From the NCBI GenBank assembly GCA_022702545.1, contig JAHRBC010000003.1, positions 5,208,001 through 5,272,000 of the forward strand: a DNA stretch of 64,000 nt, given 5' to 3'. Under the pieces are notes generated by a model, which did no database searches, was not told where the DNA came from, and worked only from the letters and a program-made list of their open reading frames with translations. Positions 11,104 to 22,335 of the stretch are shown piece by piece; the first letter of the stretch is position 1, and every line of letters begins with the position of its first letter. This DNA comes from Phycomyces nitens (lineage: Eukaryota > Mucoromycota > Mucoromycetes > Mucorales > Phycomycetaceae). The position numbers were made by a program, and so were the translations under genes.

Positions 11104-13130
11104 TTATTCTCTAGAAATATCTCTTCCCAAAACAGTCTTCTTTAACCAGTCGGTAATCACCAAGGCTCGGTTGCGACTGGAGAACAGATTGGAAATGTAG
11201 GCAGAGCGCCAGAATGCATAGGTGGCTAAAATACACATTAATAAAACATCATCTCTACCTTTTGCACTACTCACCAACACCACCCGAAGACACATTTCCT
11301 TGACCAAAGGGCAGATCAGCAATGGCCTTGTCAGATCCAATATAACTACAACAGAATCAATATATGTATATATGTATATATATTATAATATCCATAAAAC
11401 TTACCACAACGATCCTTGGTGAGAATACTTGAATGGCTTGATATCTCTCACTTTACGAAGCTTGCGTTCCTTGCTCGCCTTTTCCTCAGGACTGGCCTGC
11501 TCGACTTCTTTTTCCAGGATCTCTTGGACAGCCAATTGGTAAAACAGACGGGCAAGATACTTTCCTTGCTGGGCAGCTACCTGAGCAGTTGGAGCATACT
11601 TTGTTGCAGTTGCATCACCCAAGGCAAAGATTTCTTCTGATCCCTTGAGACGCAGCCAGTCGTCTACACTTAGACCACGGCGGACGTTTTGGGTCTCTGG
11701 CAGCTTTGCCATTAGGTTCTTGATCAGTGGACGTGTGGTGTTTCCGGTTGCCCAGACCAGCAAGCCATAGGGAATCGTGTCTGGAGTACCATCTGCTCGC
11801 TGAACCACAATGTCCTTTTCTCGGACTTCCTTTACCATTGTCTTTGTGTGAATAGTGATGTTTTGTTCCTTGAATGTTGACTCGGTGTATTCGATCAATT
11901 GCTTTGAAAACGCAGGCAGGACATTGGGAAGAGCCTCTACCAAGGTAATCTTGATTTTGCCTGCAAGCTCTATTTCACAACAACAACAAAAAATGTTTAA
12001 TAGTGGCCATCATCAGGGGATTTGGAGGCTTCTTGGGCGGATTTATTATTACAAAGCACAAATCAATCTCGTTACCTGGGTACCAGGCTGAAAGATCATC
12101 CACCAAAAAGTCGTGTAGCTCGGCCGCATACTCCACTCCAGTTGGTCCACCACCAACGACAACCATGTGTAGCAGACGATCGATTTCTTCGGCACTCTGG
12201 CCAGGAAAGGCAGCGGTTTCGATGCAGTCCATCAGTTTTGTCCGGATCTTTTGAGCGTCCCATACTTCTTTCAAGAAGCAGCCGTATTGCTCGACGCCCT
12301 TTATACCAAACGTTTGGTTCTGGGCACCCACTCCGATAATCAGATAGTCGTATGCCAGACTACTGACCGAATTCTCTCCCTTGATGTCAGAGTTGTCTAG
12401 AGACGAGGCTGATTAGCATGGAGCCCGTCGATCAAGGTTATTTACCAGAGATGGTGATAGTCTTTGCTTCAGTGTCAATGTCTGTGCACTCGGCCTCATA
12501 GACACGCACGTCTCTTGACTTGTGGCGTGCGATGAAACGTACGGGTTCAATAAGAGAACGGACATCAATGGTGCCAACCGTACAACTTGGCAAAAGCGGG
12601 GTGAATAGAAAATAGTTTCGAGGTGATACGACCACCTGCCAAAATATAGTCGTGTTTCAGTCTACAAGAGACGATTTTGCAGCTGTATTCGTACCACATT
12701 GTAATGATCGGTATCGATTGCCTTTAGGAAAGAAGTAGACGCCCAACCGCTTCCGAGCACCACAATCGTCTTTTTCGATGGGTCAATGTCGGCCTGGAAG
12801 ACAGGGTGGCGTTGTTCCCACATGGCTAAGGAAGGTTTGAGAACAAGAAGATCTTCAAAATACTGCCATATCTTTCTTACCGTATCCACTGTAAGCAAGC
12901 CCGGCCACAAGACCCCACTTGGTTACCGTCTTGGCCTTTTGCCATCTAGAGGACTTTGGGAGTCTGGTTTGCAGAGGCTCTTGAGCAGCCGTACTGGATG
13001 CCCTGGAGACAAGACGGATCACGGGTTTTGATAGGCCAATTCGACGTGCTAAAGAAATTGTAAGCACTTGGTTTAATATCTTAATTGACGAGTAAATGAT
13101 TTTACACAATATTCTCGGAGCAGACTGCAT
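11104..13130 (-). CDS. NDE1: Mitochondrial alternative (type II) NADH dehydrogenase
   Basis: Rotenone-insensitive NADH:ubiquinone oxidoreductase, a one-subunit FAD enzyme of the inner mitochondrial membrane. Seven exons descend from 13130 (to 12881), then 12825-12695, 12635-12446, 12396-12076, 11969-11405, 11345-11275 and 11225-11104. The N terminus is a basic presequence (MQSAPRIL, later RRIGLSKPVIRLVSR). The first Rossmann motif is VVLGSGWASTSF and the second is VVVGGGPTGVEYAAEL. Family blocks include SPRNYFLFTPLLPS, GDATATKYAPTAQVAAQQG and YIGSDKAIADLPF. No calcium-binding EF-hand insert is seen, so it is not the Ca2+-regulated NDE form. Codons 9-27 may be a 57-base stop-free intron (13105-13049): 549 residues if retained, 530 if spliced. 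External versus internal facing cannot be told from sequence. Confidence 0.94.
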
Positions 13131-13835
13131 CTAGACGTGATTAAGGAATAAGAAGAAGAATAAGAATAAGAAAAGATAACAAGAGAAAAATGTAGCTATT
13201 TAAACAGATTAAAGGACGACGATACACAAAAATGCGGAGAACCCATATGATAATCAGGCACAGAAACACAGTCTGTGGAGTACAATCACCTGAAATCAGC
13301 AAAGTCTTGTTTGAGACGAGATGGCCAATGTTCAAATAAAATAAGCTTATGCTGTTTAATAAAAGATATATATATATATAAAAGTCTGATTTTGACATAT
13401 TGAACCAGGGCTATTGTAAGGACATTTTGCCAATTTACCTTGTAAATTGAAGCCAATGGGCAAGATCTTTACAGTAGCCTATAGGTTAAGATTGGCTAGA
13501 CTTGAAAGGACTTGAAAAGACCCAATCGCCTTTTGGTTTGGCTCTGCTGATCGGCAATTTCACCTATTGAACCTCTTGTACGCACCAGCCCATAATCCTA
13601 TGCATTGGATTTGATGCAAGAAAGACACCATGGCAAACGCCAGCCATTGATTTGCCCTTGTATCAATCGATTCGGCGCTTGTACGCCATACATACACACA
13701 CACACACACATACACACACACACACACATAGACACACACACACACACATTTATATATATATATTTATATTTATATTAGGAACAGAAAAATAGCTGTCCTT
13801 TTACTTCATCCCTTTATTGTCTTTTGCCCAATTAA
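13131..13835. other. Divergent promoter region between NDE and the GID1-like gene
   Basis: AT-rich with a (CA)n run at about 13690-13750. Contains start-proximal sequence for both flanking genes. No additional gene seen. Confidence 0.5.
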
Positions 13836-15984
13836 ATGTCTTCACCAGCCTCAGTATTCGAACTATCAACACGGGTCTTGGAAGCCAGAAGACCTCGAGC
13901 CCCGACATCCCAACCACAAGCACGTCCAATTAACCAACGACCCAAAACCCCACAGGAATTACTGGATAGTTTTATGGATTGGTACCAGAATGGCTTACCA
14001 GTCTACCCATCCTACCTCAAGGGTACAGTCTATGAGCAATTAGCCAATGAACAGTACAAAATCTACTGCAAGAAACGGTCAACCGACCCAGGGATTCCTC
14101 GTAATCCTAGTCAGACCCAATCAAATGCATTAGATTATCCCAAATCACTCCGAGCAATGTCGACCTTGCAAATCCAGGACACTCTCACAGAACGTCTTGT
14201 TGCGAACGATCTACGCCTCCCGACGGCATGGAATCCCGATCAAAAGGGTGAATTTGTAGAAATGAGTCAAGATCATCTACAGCTTTCTTATGAAGGTAAA
14301 AAAAAAAGAAAAAGAAAAAGAAAGCATAACCCACCTGGTGCCTGAATGACCATTGTGGGTCATGAAGCATACTAATCCATCTAAACAGGAATCGGAAAAA
14401 AGGATTCGGATATCGCAGCAGTACGCGCAAATTTCCCAATGAGACATCAATGTGGGATCTACTACTTTGAAGTCGAAATAATATCCAAAGGCGTAGATGG
14501 CCATATTGGAATTGGGTTCTGCTGGCCATCAAGCAAGCTTAATAGACTTCCAGGTAAGATCCATTAAACAAGCAATGCATCTAGGACTTATCTTGTGCTC
14601 AGGCTGGGAAGTGCATTCTTGGGGATACCACGGTGACGATGGACACATCTTTTCAGGACCAGAAACAAGCAGAAAATATGGACCAAAGTTTAGCACAGGA
14701 GATATCATTGGTTGTGGGGTCGATTTCAGAGACATGACAGCATTTTATACAAAGAATGGTGTTCATCTAGGAACAGCATTTAAAAACATCACTGGAAACA
14801 TTCTCTATCCATTCGTCGGCTTCAAAACAAAGGGCGAGAAGATCCGGGCAAACTTTGGAAGCCAAAAGTACAAGTACGACATTGAGCAGTACATCAAGAG
14901 CGAAAGAACCCAGATGCAAGACAGTGTCTATCAGTCCACGCCACTCTGTCTGGATCCAGCAAGGCCAGCAAAAGTCGACCGACCTTCTATAGAAGAGTCC
15001 AAATCAAAGGACGTGATGAATGCGTTGGTGCTCGACTACCTGGATTATTATGGCTATTACAACACTGCACAGGCCTTGAAGGCCAGTTCGGTCAAGAGCA
15101 AATTAGCTGGGGATGAGGCTGTGTTGACCAAGACCGAGTCTGCAGATACGCGTAACCGATACGGCAAGTATTAAAGATTGGCTTGGCATGATCTAAACCG
15201 TGGGTGGATTAGATATACGCAAGGCAGTGGTGAACGGACATGTTGAGGAAGTAATTGAGAAATGTGAGGCACTTTATCCTGGAGTATTTGAAAAGAATCC
15301 TCAGATATTGTTTCGATTGAGATGTCAAGTATTTGTGGAAATGGTACGGGCTGCCCAAGAAGTGACAGTGGAGTCCAGAGCAGACCGTAGAGATCAGATG
15401 GATGTGGCGAGTTCAAAGCGCAGTGTTTCTGATGATGAATTGGTTGAGTCTGATGGGAAGCGAAGAAAAAAGGACCATTCGGATCCGAGTGAGGGCGAAA
15501 AAGAGGTTGCGATTGTGCCAACAAACCTGCTTGAAAAAGCGCTTGTTTATGGCGAGAGACTCAAGAGCATGTACAGACATTCGGCAGAAGATGCTTCTCA
15601 AAGAAAGCAACTGACGGTAAATAGCAAGAAACCGGCTAGAGTTCAAATGATTAATCTTGTTTGGATGCAAGGATGTGTTTTCGGTACTTGCCTATATCAA
15701 CCCAAGCCAGGAAGACTCGGTTAGACACCTGTTTAGCCAGACTTACAAAGAGACCCTTGCGTCCGATCTAAATTCTGTGATACTTTGTAAGTGTTGGTGT
15801 GCGAGTGTTTGTTGGGTTTCAGAAACCAAAATTATCTACTGTGATCTTTGTAGTGTTCCAGAACCACCATGCAACCTCTTCACTGGAGCGACTCTATTCA
15901 CAGCTCTCGACCACAATCTATGAGCTGACCTTGGAGGGAAATGGCAAAGCAGCCATGGTGAGGCCAGATCAGGATTGTCTGTGA
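13836..15984 (+). CDS. GID1: RanBPM/Vid30 family protein: SPRY, LisH and CTLH-CRA domains
   Basis: Six exons (13836-14295, 14389-14553, 14603-15163, 15213-15616, 15672-15786, 15854-15984) give 611 residues. A SPRY domain spans about residues 135-300 (motifs GIYYFEVEI, GHIGIGFCW, GDIIGCGVDF, FYTKNGVHLG). A LisH motif lies at about 355-385 (LDYLDYYGYYNTAQAL). CTLH follows at about 396-440 (DIRKAVVNGHVEEVIEKC). A long acidic/basic insert interrupts the CRA region, which resumes near residue 500. This is the scaffold subunit of the GID/CTLH ubiquitin ligase, which degrades gluconeogenic enzymes in yeast. Intron 3 is a 49-base GC-AG intron: the unspliced frame stops at once, while the GC donor (gcaagt) restores the LisH-CTLH junction. 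GID1/Vid30 orthology is inferred from architecture. Confidence 0.92.
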
Positions 15985-17975
15985 AAATATTAACTTGTCA
16001 ATAATAATTCGTGATTTTGGATGGGAAAATGATTATCCGATTAATGATAGTGAGTATGGGTTTTTTCTTTTTTGGTCAACTGGGGATGTCAAGTGATAAT
16101 AAGAATGATATTCAAAAGAGAATAAAAGGAGGCGTAGGTTCCATAAGTATCTTGACGGCTAGTGCCTTATTTCTTTGGGTGTGATAGAGTTGTATAAAAT
16201 GAAAAGCACGTGTTGGAAACATCTTTTGCAAGTAGCAGATTATACATTTCTTTTTGGTTTGGATACCAATCTCTTGAAGCCATACTGGGAGCCCTTTAAG
16301 ATCATAATGTAACCAAGGGAACACCAGAGATTCCGAGACTCTGGATCTATAAATATCAATATAAATATAGAGTGGTTCAAACAGGTCTCCCTGATAGGTT
16401 CCAGGCGGTTAATAAACAATATTTATCATGAAGAATGTGTTGATGTGCGTTTTGTATATATAAATATAAAGAGATGAGTAATTCCGGCCACCCCTTGACA
16501 GTGTTGATGGGAAACTATGCAGGGTTAGTCAGACGGCCAATTTTGGGTCACAAAAAAAACAGATGATAGGCAATTTACTTGGATCATGAAAGGTGGCAAT
16601 GCTTGTGGTATTGTACTATGCAGGACACAGACAGCAATGTAATTGCTGTGATCTAAAGAGTGTGCATGAAACATGCTAAAAAGAAAAAGGTTTTGTAGCT
16701 AAATCGCACAAAGGTACGATCTCTAACAGTGCATTTGGTTTCCTTTTGGTCAACCGAGCTGATAAGGGACAACCTGGGGCAACAAACGGCTCCAAAAGCA
16801 GGCAGCCCAACATTGCCCCAGATCAAAAAAAAAAGAAAAAGAAAAAGAAGGCATACCAGCTACTTGTGGTTGATGTGCATTCAGTGTAAAGCTGATATGA
16901 CGCAGACTACAAAAGGTGTCATTGAAGATCTCTTGCTCTCTTGATTGTTGGCCGCCATTTTAATTAAAAAAAAGGTTTTTTCTTCCTTTATTATTAGATT
17001 AAGAAAGGTCTAACCATGTAAGAATCCTAAATAAAATAAACGTGGTCCAAGGCCTGTTTATAACCCTGTCAATACTATCTTAATAAACAAGGGATGTCTG
17101 GTAACGATAGGTGGATTTGAGTTTAGGATCACAATTATACTTGCCAGCAAGGTGTCTTTTTATTTTTTATTTTTTATTTGTATTTGTTTAAAGGCGAGAT
17201 TTGAGATTTGAGATTTGAGATGAAGCTGGTGTGGGATCATTTGCCTTTAGACTTTTTGGAATCCAAGGCACCTCTCTTTTTCTTTTCAAGATTGCTAGAA
17301 CTGGGGTGGAGGAACAAGAATGTTATTTTAAAGAGACCAATTGCTTCCAACTCTAGGAATTCCAGGCCATTTGTTATTATTCTCCTTTAATATCTGTCTA
17401 TTCGGACCAAACTCACGATTCGAGTAATCAAACAAATGAAAGAAATCCCAGTTGTTCTTATAAAGCGATTGGTTATATTTTAAAAGCAATCTCCTTGTAT
17501 TAAAACATGCAAACCAAAAGAATGCAAATGGTAGTAATGGATATCAATCTATAGCTCCATTTGATTATATATAAATATATTGTTTATGTGCAGTGGTTCT
17601 TTATTTTATATATTTTAAAAAATAATAATAAAGAATGATAATAATAGAGTGCAATAAATGAAGGTGCAAATTGAAAATACGAAAAAAAGGGTTCAAATGG
17701 GTGAATGTTGGAGATATATAAGTGAGAGCTGGTTTGGAACATTAAGAAACAAAGGACTAGCATAATAATAATGTCAATACAATGGGAACAAGTCAAATGA
17801 AGAAGTATTTTCGACATTTGAATCTTCAAAAACGAGAGATGAGACAAATGATACAGAAATTAATACAGCAGAAATGGCAAGTAGCAAAAGAGAGAGAGAG
17901 AGAGAGAGAGAAATGGAGAGGAATAAAGCACAAGAATATATATATATATATATAAATATATACATATATACATAC

Positions 17976-18012
<37 letters not shown>

Positions 18013-18348
18013 AAGAGTGAAAAATAAACAGAATATTGCATAGAAGATAAAATAATAATAATAATAATTATATAAAGCATAAGAATCTCATCAAACAAAA
18101 AAAATATAGAATAAAATAAAATAAAAAAAACCCATTTGTGAATCCCATCAGTGTATTATTCCTTGCCTTTGTGATCAAACCATCTCATTTTAAGCCTCAA
18201 GAATCTATCATCCATCTTCTCTTTTTTCTTTTTTTTTAAGAGACTCTGTGCCTATAGGTTCAACCAAAAGCCAAGAGAATAAATATAAATATAAATATAT
18301 ATATACATACATATATACATATACATATATCGAAAAATAGAATAGAAA
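15985..18348. other. 2.4-kb intergenic region, no gene recognised
   Basis: AT-rich with (TA)n, (AG)n and poly-A runs. A 9-bp perfect inverted repeat, ctggggcaa at 16774-16782 and ttgccccag at 16813-16821, sits in a locally GC-rich patch. Short open frames are present but none has conserved features. The right end is the 3' flank of the zinc-domain gene. Confidence 0.5.
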
Positions 18349-19811
18349 TCAGAGTTCATTCCCAAAAGAAGGGTTGGGCATAGGCATTGTCTGGTACTGG
18401 CCAAATGAATCGGCTGGTTGGACTTGAGATGTTATATACGACAGCTGATCCTGCCGATAGTTTAGCATATCCAGAGTATTTACAGAGGTCGCAGGAGGCG
18501 ATTGCATAAAATGTCCTTTGTCTACACGCCCCGTGATAGTTTGAGTATCGCCTTCAGTACCATATGAGACGATCCCAGGCAAATCTGAGCATTGTTGAGA
18601 TTGGTTGTATGATGAGGATGGGTATACTGCATAGGCATTGTGATGGCTTAGGAGCATCGAACTGTGGGGAGTGTGGGATGTGATGGACTGAGCAAGTGGA
18701 TGAACAGGCTGTTGCTCTAAAAGAGATCTGATAGAATATCCAGGCGACATAGTTGCTGCAGGCTGTACCGTGTGTTGCTGCAACTGCGATTCATAAGGGG
18801 GCTGATAAGAGGAACAACCGAGAAAGTCATTGCTGTTGGAATTGTTGGCCTGGTCATAGAGGTAGTGGCTACCTGTGTTGGGATCACAGCTATTGAAGTA
18901 GGGTCGATCTAGTGGCGATGCTGTGGATGGCAGGCCAGAGTAGTAATACGGTGCGGATTCGTACCCAGATTCAGCAGAAGGAGGGCCAGGTGAGGATGAG
19001 AACTCGCAGTCTTCTCGGATAGATGGGGCCGTGTAGGCAGCCGACTCATGGCCGAAGCTGTTGCGAGCATAGACTTCGCGAGGGCTCGATGTCCTGGAAG
19101 CAAACATGGTAACACTATGGCCACTGGTCCTTCTAGTGACACAAAATGGACATTGGCGGACAAATCTAGCAACCAGTTCTTTCGGGATCCAGGAGTACCG
19201 CTTGCGAACCTACAACATTGACAGGGCGAACAAACAAAAGGTAAGAGGAATGGATAGAATTAAATTAAATTAAATAAATAAATATATCTCAAGGGGATCT
19301 TGTCCAGAATAACAATAACAATTGTACACATGTGAATGTGCGTACTGCTTACCAGTGCAGATGTCTTGTCTCGGCCACCATGATGTGCCTCTCGATGGGC
19401 CTTTACAAGGATCTCGTAAATATCTTCCTTGACAGCAACCGGTTTATTGTCATGGCACACAAGATCAGTGGTTCCAGGGTGAAGGGAAAACATCTTTTTT
19501 ACCCAAAACCGAAATTGAGCCGTCGAAATTGCCGTATTTCTTGGGTCATTGAGAACTTGCTGAATAAGACTGTATCTGTGATGGTCTACCAGGGCCTTGT
19601 CCCGTTTCTTTGGACTCAGGTTGTTGAGATAATCGGCAATAATTGCCCCAAATTCCTTGACAGTCGGCAGTTGGTCCTCGTCGTCTAGGGAATCTTCCAA
19701 GGGACCATGGTAGGTGTACAGACGATTGTCATCGAATCGATATCCAGAGTAAGGGTGATGGTGAAAGGCATGAGGCGAACAATAATGAGATGGAGCAGCG
19801 GAGGTAGTCAT
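18349..19811 (-). CDS. Integrase-type H2C2 zinc-domain protein, probable regulator
   Basis: Two exons (19811-19353 and 19209-18349) give 439 residues. Residues about 95-185 resemble the N-terminal zinc-binding domain of retroelement integrases: a helical block (AQFRFWVKKMFSL), then AHREAHHGGRDKT with paired histidines, YSWIPKELVARFVRQ and CPFC. This H2C2 module is shared with Ty3/gypsy integrases and with domesticated vertebrate relatives such as GIN1 and KRBA2/SCAND3. No integrase catalytic core (DDE) follows. Instead the C-terminal 250 residues are disordered and rich in Ser, Gln, Tyr and Pro, as in transcription regulators. The N terminus is His/Tyr-rich. I infer a host gene domesticated from a retroelement. 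The single-exon C-terminal region is well preserved, so it is not a decayed copy. Confidence 0.8.
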
Positions 19812-20906
19812 GGTATAACTATGAAAAAGGAGCTATGGACAGATAAATGGTAATAATGATAATAATAACAAAATATATAATAATAAAAAAAGGGAAAGAA
19901 GAAGAGAAGGATGATAACAAAACAAAAAAAAGTGAAAAAAAGTTTAGAAAATATAGAAACAAAAGAAGGAGCTTTAGCTGTTGTATTGATATTAAAATAG
20001 GCGCGCGAAGGATCGTTTGGTGACCTAAGATATGCAGTAGTAAACTGCTGCACCAGTTCTCAAGGAATGGTGCTATGATTGGAGTTAGAGTTGGCAAGAA
20101 AGAGAGACACGTAGCCATATTTATTCATGCATTCAAAGAGGTTCATGCAGCCGCACGGCCCCATTGTGTATAAATGGTACTACGGATCAGATATAGTATA
20201 AAGGGGGGAAAGAACAAGCTAGGCTTACTTGCTTTGAATCTTTACATTAATGTTACTATTATTCTTATTATTACTATTATCATTTTATTATTATTATTTT
20301 GGGTGGGAATCAGAATTGTACAAAAGGGACATATCTTGTTTTCTAGAATTTAGTATTCTCTATGATGTGTATTTTGCCCTCTATCGAAACGCTACTACCT
20401 ATAATACTTTTGGTATTTATTATTTATTTATTTAATTTATTAGCTTTCTAGTAAATCTCCAAGTCTCAATAAATATTTTTTTATCTACACATCTTGATAT
20501 CTTTATATCTCTATAGACAGACAGACAGATTGGTAGACGTATAATATAATATATATATATTCATATTCATATACATATATAATTTATAAATGTATATATT
20601 TCAATCTGGCCTGATTTGGAAATTTGCCATTGTAATTTGCCTAATAAAGAAGGTATTTACACATGTATATATATATCTGTATATAACACATATGCAACCA
20701 ATCTTGTATTCACATTATACATATTCGTAAGGGTCGACCATAATTAATTTCACTTAAAATTCCCCTGTTTTTATTTCTTTTTTTGACTATTTTGTTTTCT
20801 TCTTGTTGCCAGGAGAAAGAAGAAAAAAAGGCCAGGAGAGAACCGCCAAGGATAAAGACATTAGGACAATCTTTTTTTATATTTATAATAATCATCATTT
20901 TGAAAT
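19812..20906. other. Intergenic, no gene recognised
   Basis: Upstream of the zinc-domain gene is a long T/A-rich leader. The right part carries (TA)n runs and the 3' flank of the PhyH gene. No coding signal seen. Confidence 0.5.
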
Positions 20907-21899
20907 TTAGGAGTTGATTGGTGTGGCCAAATTATAGACAATTGCACCCTGGCCTAAATAATTCTACATGTTAGAAAATACCCTATTGGCCAGGACAAAA
21001 CCATAAAACTTACTGTAATCTACGCCAGCTTCACGTTCACAAGCTGGTGGAAACAGTCTTCGCTTCTCTTCATAGTACTTGTCACGCTTGTCGCCTTCTC
21101 TGGCAGCATTGTAGGTCAGGTAGACTGCCACGCGAGACTTTTCGGTAGCATTGCCGCCACTGCGGTGGGCCAGATAGGCACCAAAGATCAGAATAGAGCC
21201 CTAGAGACCAACCAAATGTTAGGATTTGCACCCAGCAGGACAGGATTTGCTTACAGGTCTACAGTGTACAGGGATCCATGTCTGTTTATCACACCATGTC
21301 TTAGCAATTGACCCGTCGTGTTTCTCCTGAGGGAGAATTCCCTTTTCGAAAGAGTTCTTGTGAGATCCAGGAACAACCTCAAGACAACCATTGGCAGCCA
21401 CGGTGGGATCAATCGTAAACATCACAGTCATGTGTGAAGCCTGGCCAAACTGGATAAAAGCTGGGGCATCCTGGTGGGGAGGGAAACCTAGCAACCGACT
21501 TAGAAAATTTACGCGTCAAGGCTAAACACACTTACCTCCTCCTCCAGGCAACTTGTAGTTCACCTTTTCTTTAAACAACAAGTAATCCTCGCCATGGAGC
21601 TTCTTGAGGATAGTAAACAGACGCTCGCTCTTCACATAGTCACACATTCCCTGGTGGAATGGAGTGAAATTCTCGGTACGGCAGAGCTGGTCCTTGCCAG
21701 AGACAGTGTTGCGCTCATAGTACTGCATCCACTTTCCCTTTTCCTCCCCCCAGGTCTGGAACTGGTCACAGTATTCAGTCAGAGTGGCATGTTCTTCAAC
21801 AGAAAAGAAGTCTTCAATCAATATGAAGCCCTGGTCCTTGTAGCCCTGGATCTGCTCTTTGGTCAGATTGTAGGGTTCTGAGTTGGGTTTTTGAAGCAT
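20907..21899 (-). CDS. PhyH-family Fe(II)/2-oxoglutarate oxygenase, PhnY-like candidate
   Basis: Four exons (21899-21536, 21487-21255, 21200-21014, 20953-20907) give 276 residues, typical for phytanoyl-CoA dioxygenase-like proteins. The metal triad is visible as H126-x-D128 (FPPHQDAPAF) and a distal H211 (GAYLAHRSGGN), and R222 (EKSR) suits 2-oxoglutarate binding. Other family blocks are GCLEVVPGSHKN and VAVYLTYNAAREG. There is no peroxisomal PTS1 (it ends TPINS) and no clear transit peptide. An in-frame ATG 54 bases upstream would add a hydrophobic stretch, but it sits only 2 bases from the TATA box, so I start at 21899. The gene is head-to-head with a PhnZ-like gene. Bacterial PhnY is a PhyH-type enzyme that hydroxylates 2-aminoethylphosphonate for PhnZ, so the pairing suggests that role. 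The fold is certain; the substrate is inference. Confidence 0.9.
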
Positions 21900-21954
21900 G
21901 TCTTGTAAAAATAATATGATAACAATGAGTTTTTGTTGCTGTAAAAAAGTCATT

Positions 21955-21961
21955 ATTTATA
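21955..21961 (-). promoter_or_regulatory. TATA box of the PhyH gene
   Basis: TATAAAT on the minus strand, 56 bases upstream of the chosen start. Its position argues against the in-frame ATG at 21953. Confidence 0.5.
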
Positions 21962-22289
21962 CCATCTTCAATAATATAGTTGTGATTGTGCTATCTGACC
22001 ATAGCTATCCTTAACCTTATCGCTTTCACAGATATTGTGCTAAATGTTTACAAGTACAATCGCTATGAGACCCCCATGTCACACAGGCACCCCAAGGCGT
22101 TAGATGTGGTAAGCGTGGGATGGCTTGTTCCCAATATTGGAAATCGGAATACAGAGCTGGTTACAATCAGTCAAGGTTTAAGACTCGACTTTGGCTGAAA
22201 TCCGTGGGTACGGACAATAGTTTGGCTATCTTTTTGTGCCCAAGACATCTCCAGACCGACAATCTAATCAATAGAAGCAATAATTCAGC

Positions 22290-22297
22290 TATAAATA
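22290..22297 (+). promoter_or_regulatory. TATA box of the PhnZ-like gene
   Basis: TATAAATA, 39 bases upstream of the ATG at 22336. Confidence 0.5.
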
Positions 22298-22335
22298 TAA
22301 TCCGTCATTTCTTGATTGATCTTAATTATCTCACA

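Larger units (their letters stand above)
21900..22335. promoter_or_regulatory. Bidirectional promoter shared by the PhyH and PhnZ-like genes
   Basis: The two genes are transcribed away from each other from this 436-base region. Each has a TATA box near its start. No CACGTG-type Pho4 site was seen by eye. Confidence 0.55.

Noticed and set aside
16774..16821. Inverted repeat ctggggcaa / ttgccccag as a structured RNA or terminator
   Set aside because: Only a 9-bp stem with a loop of 30 bases, no neighbouring conserved boxes; likely chance.
21900..21953. 18-residue N-terminal extension of the PhyH protein
   Set aside because: The upstream ATG is 2 bases from the TATA box, so it should not be in the mRNA.
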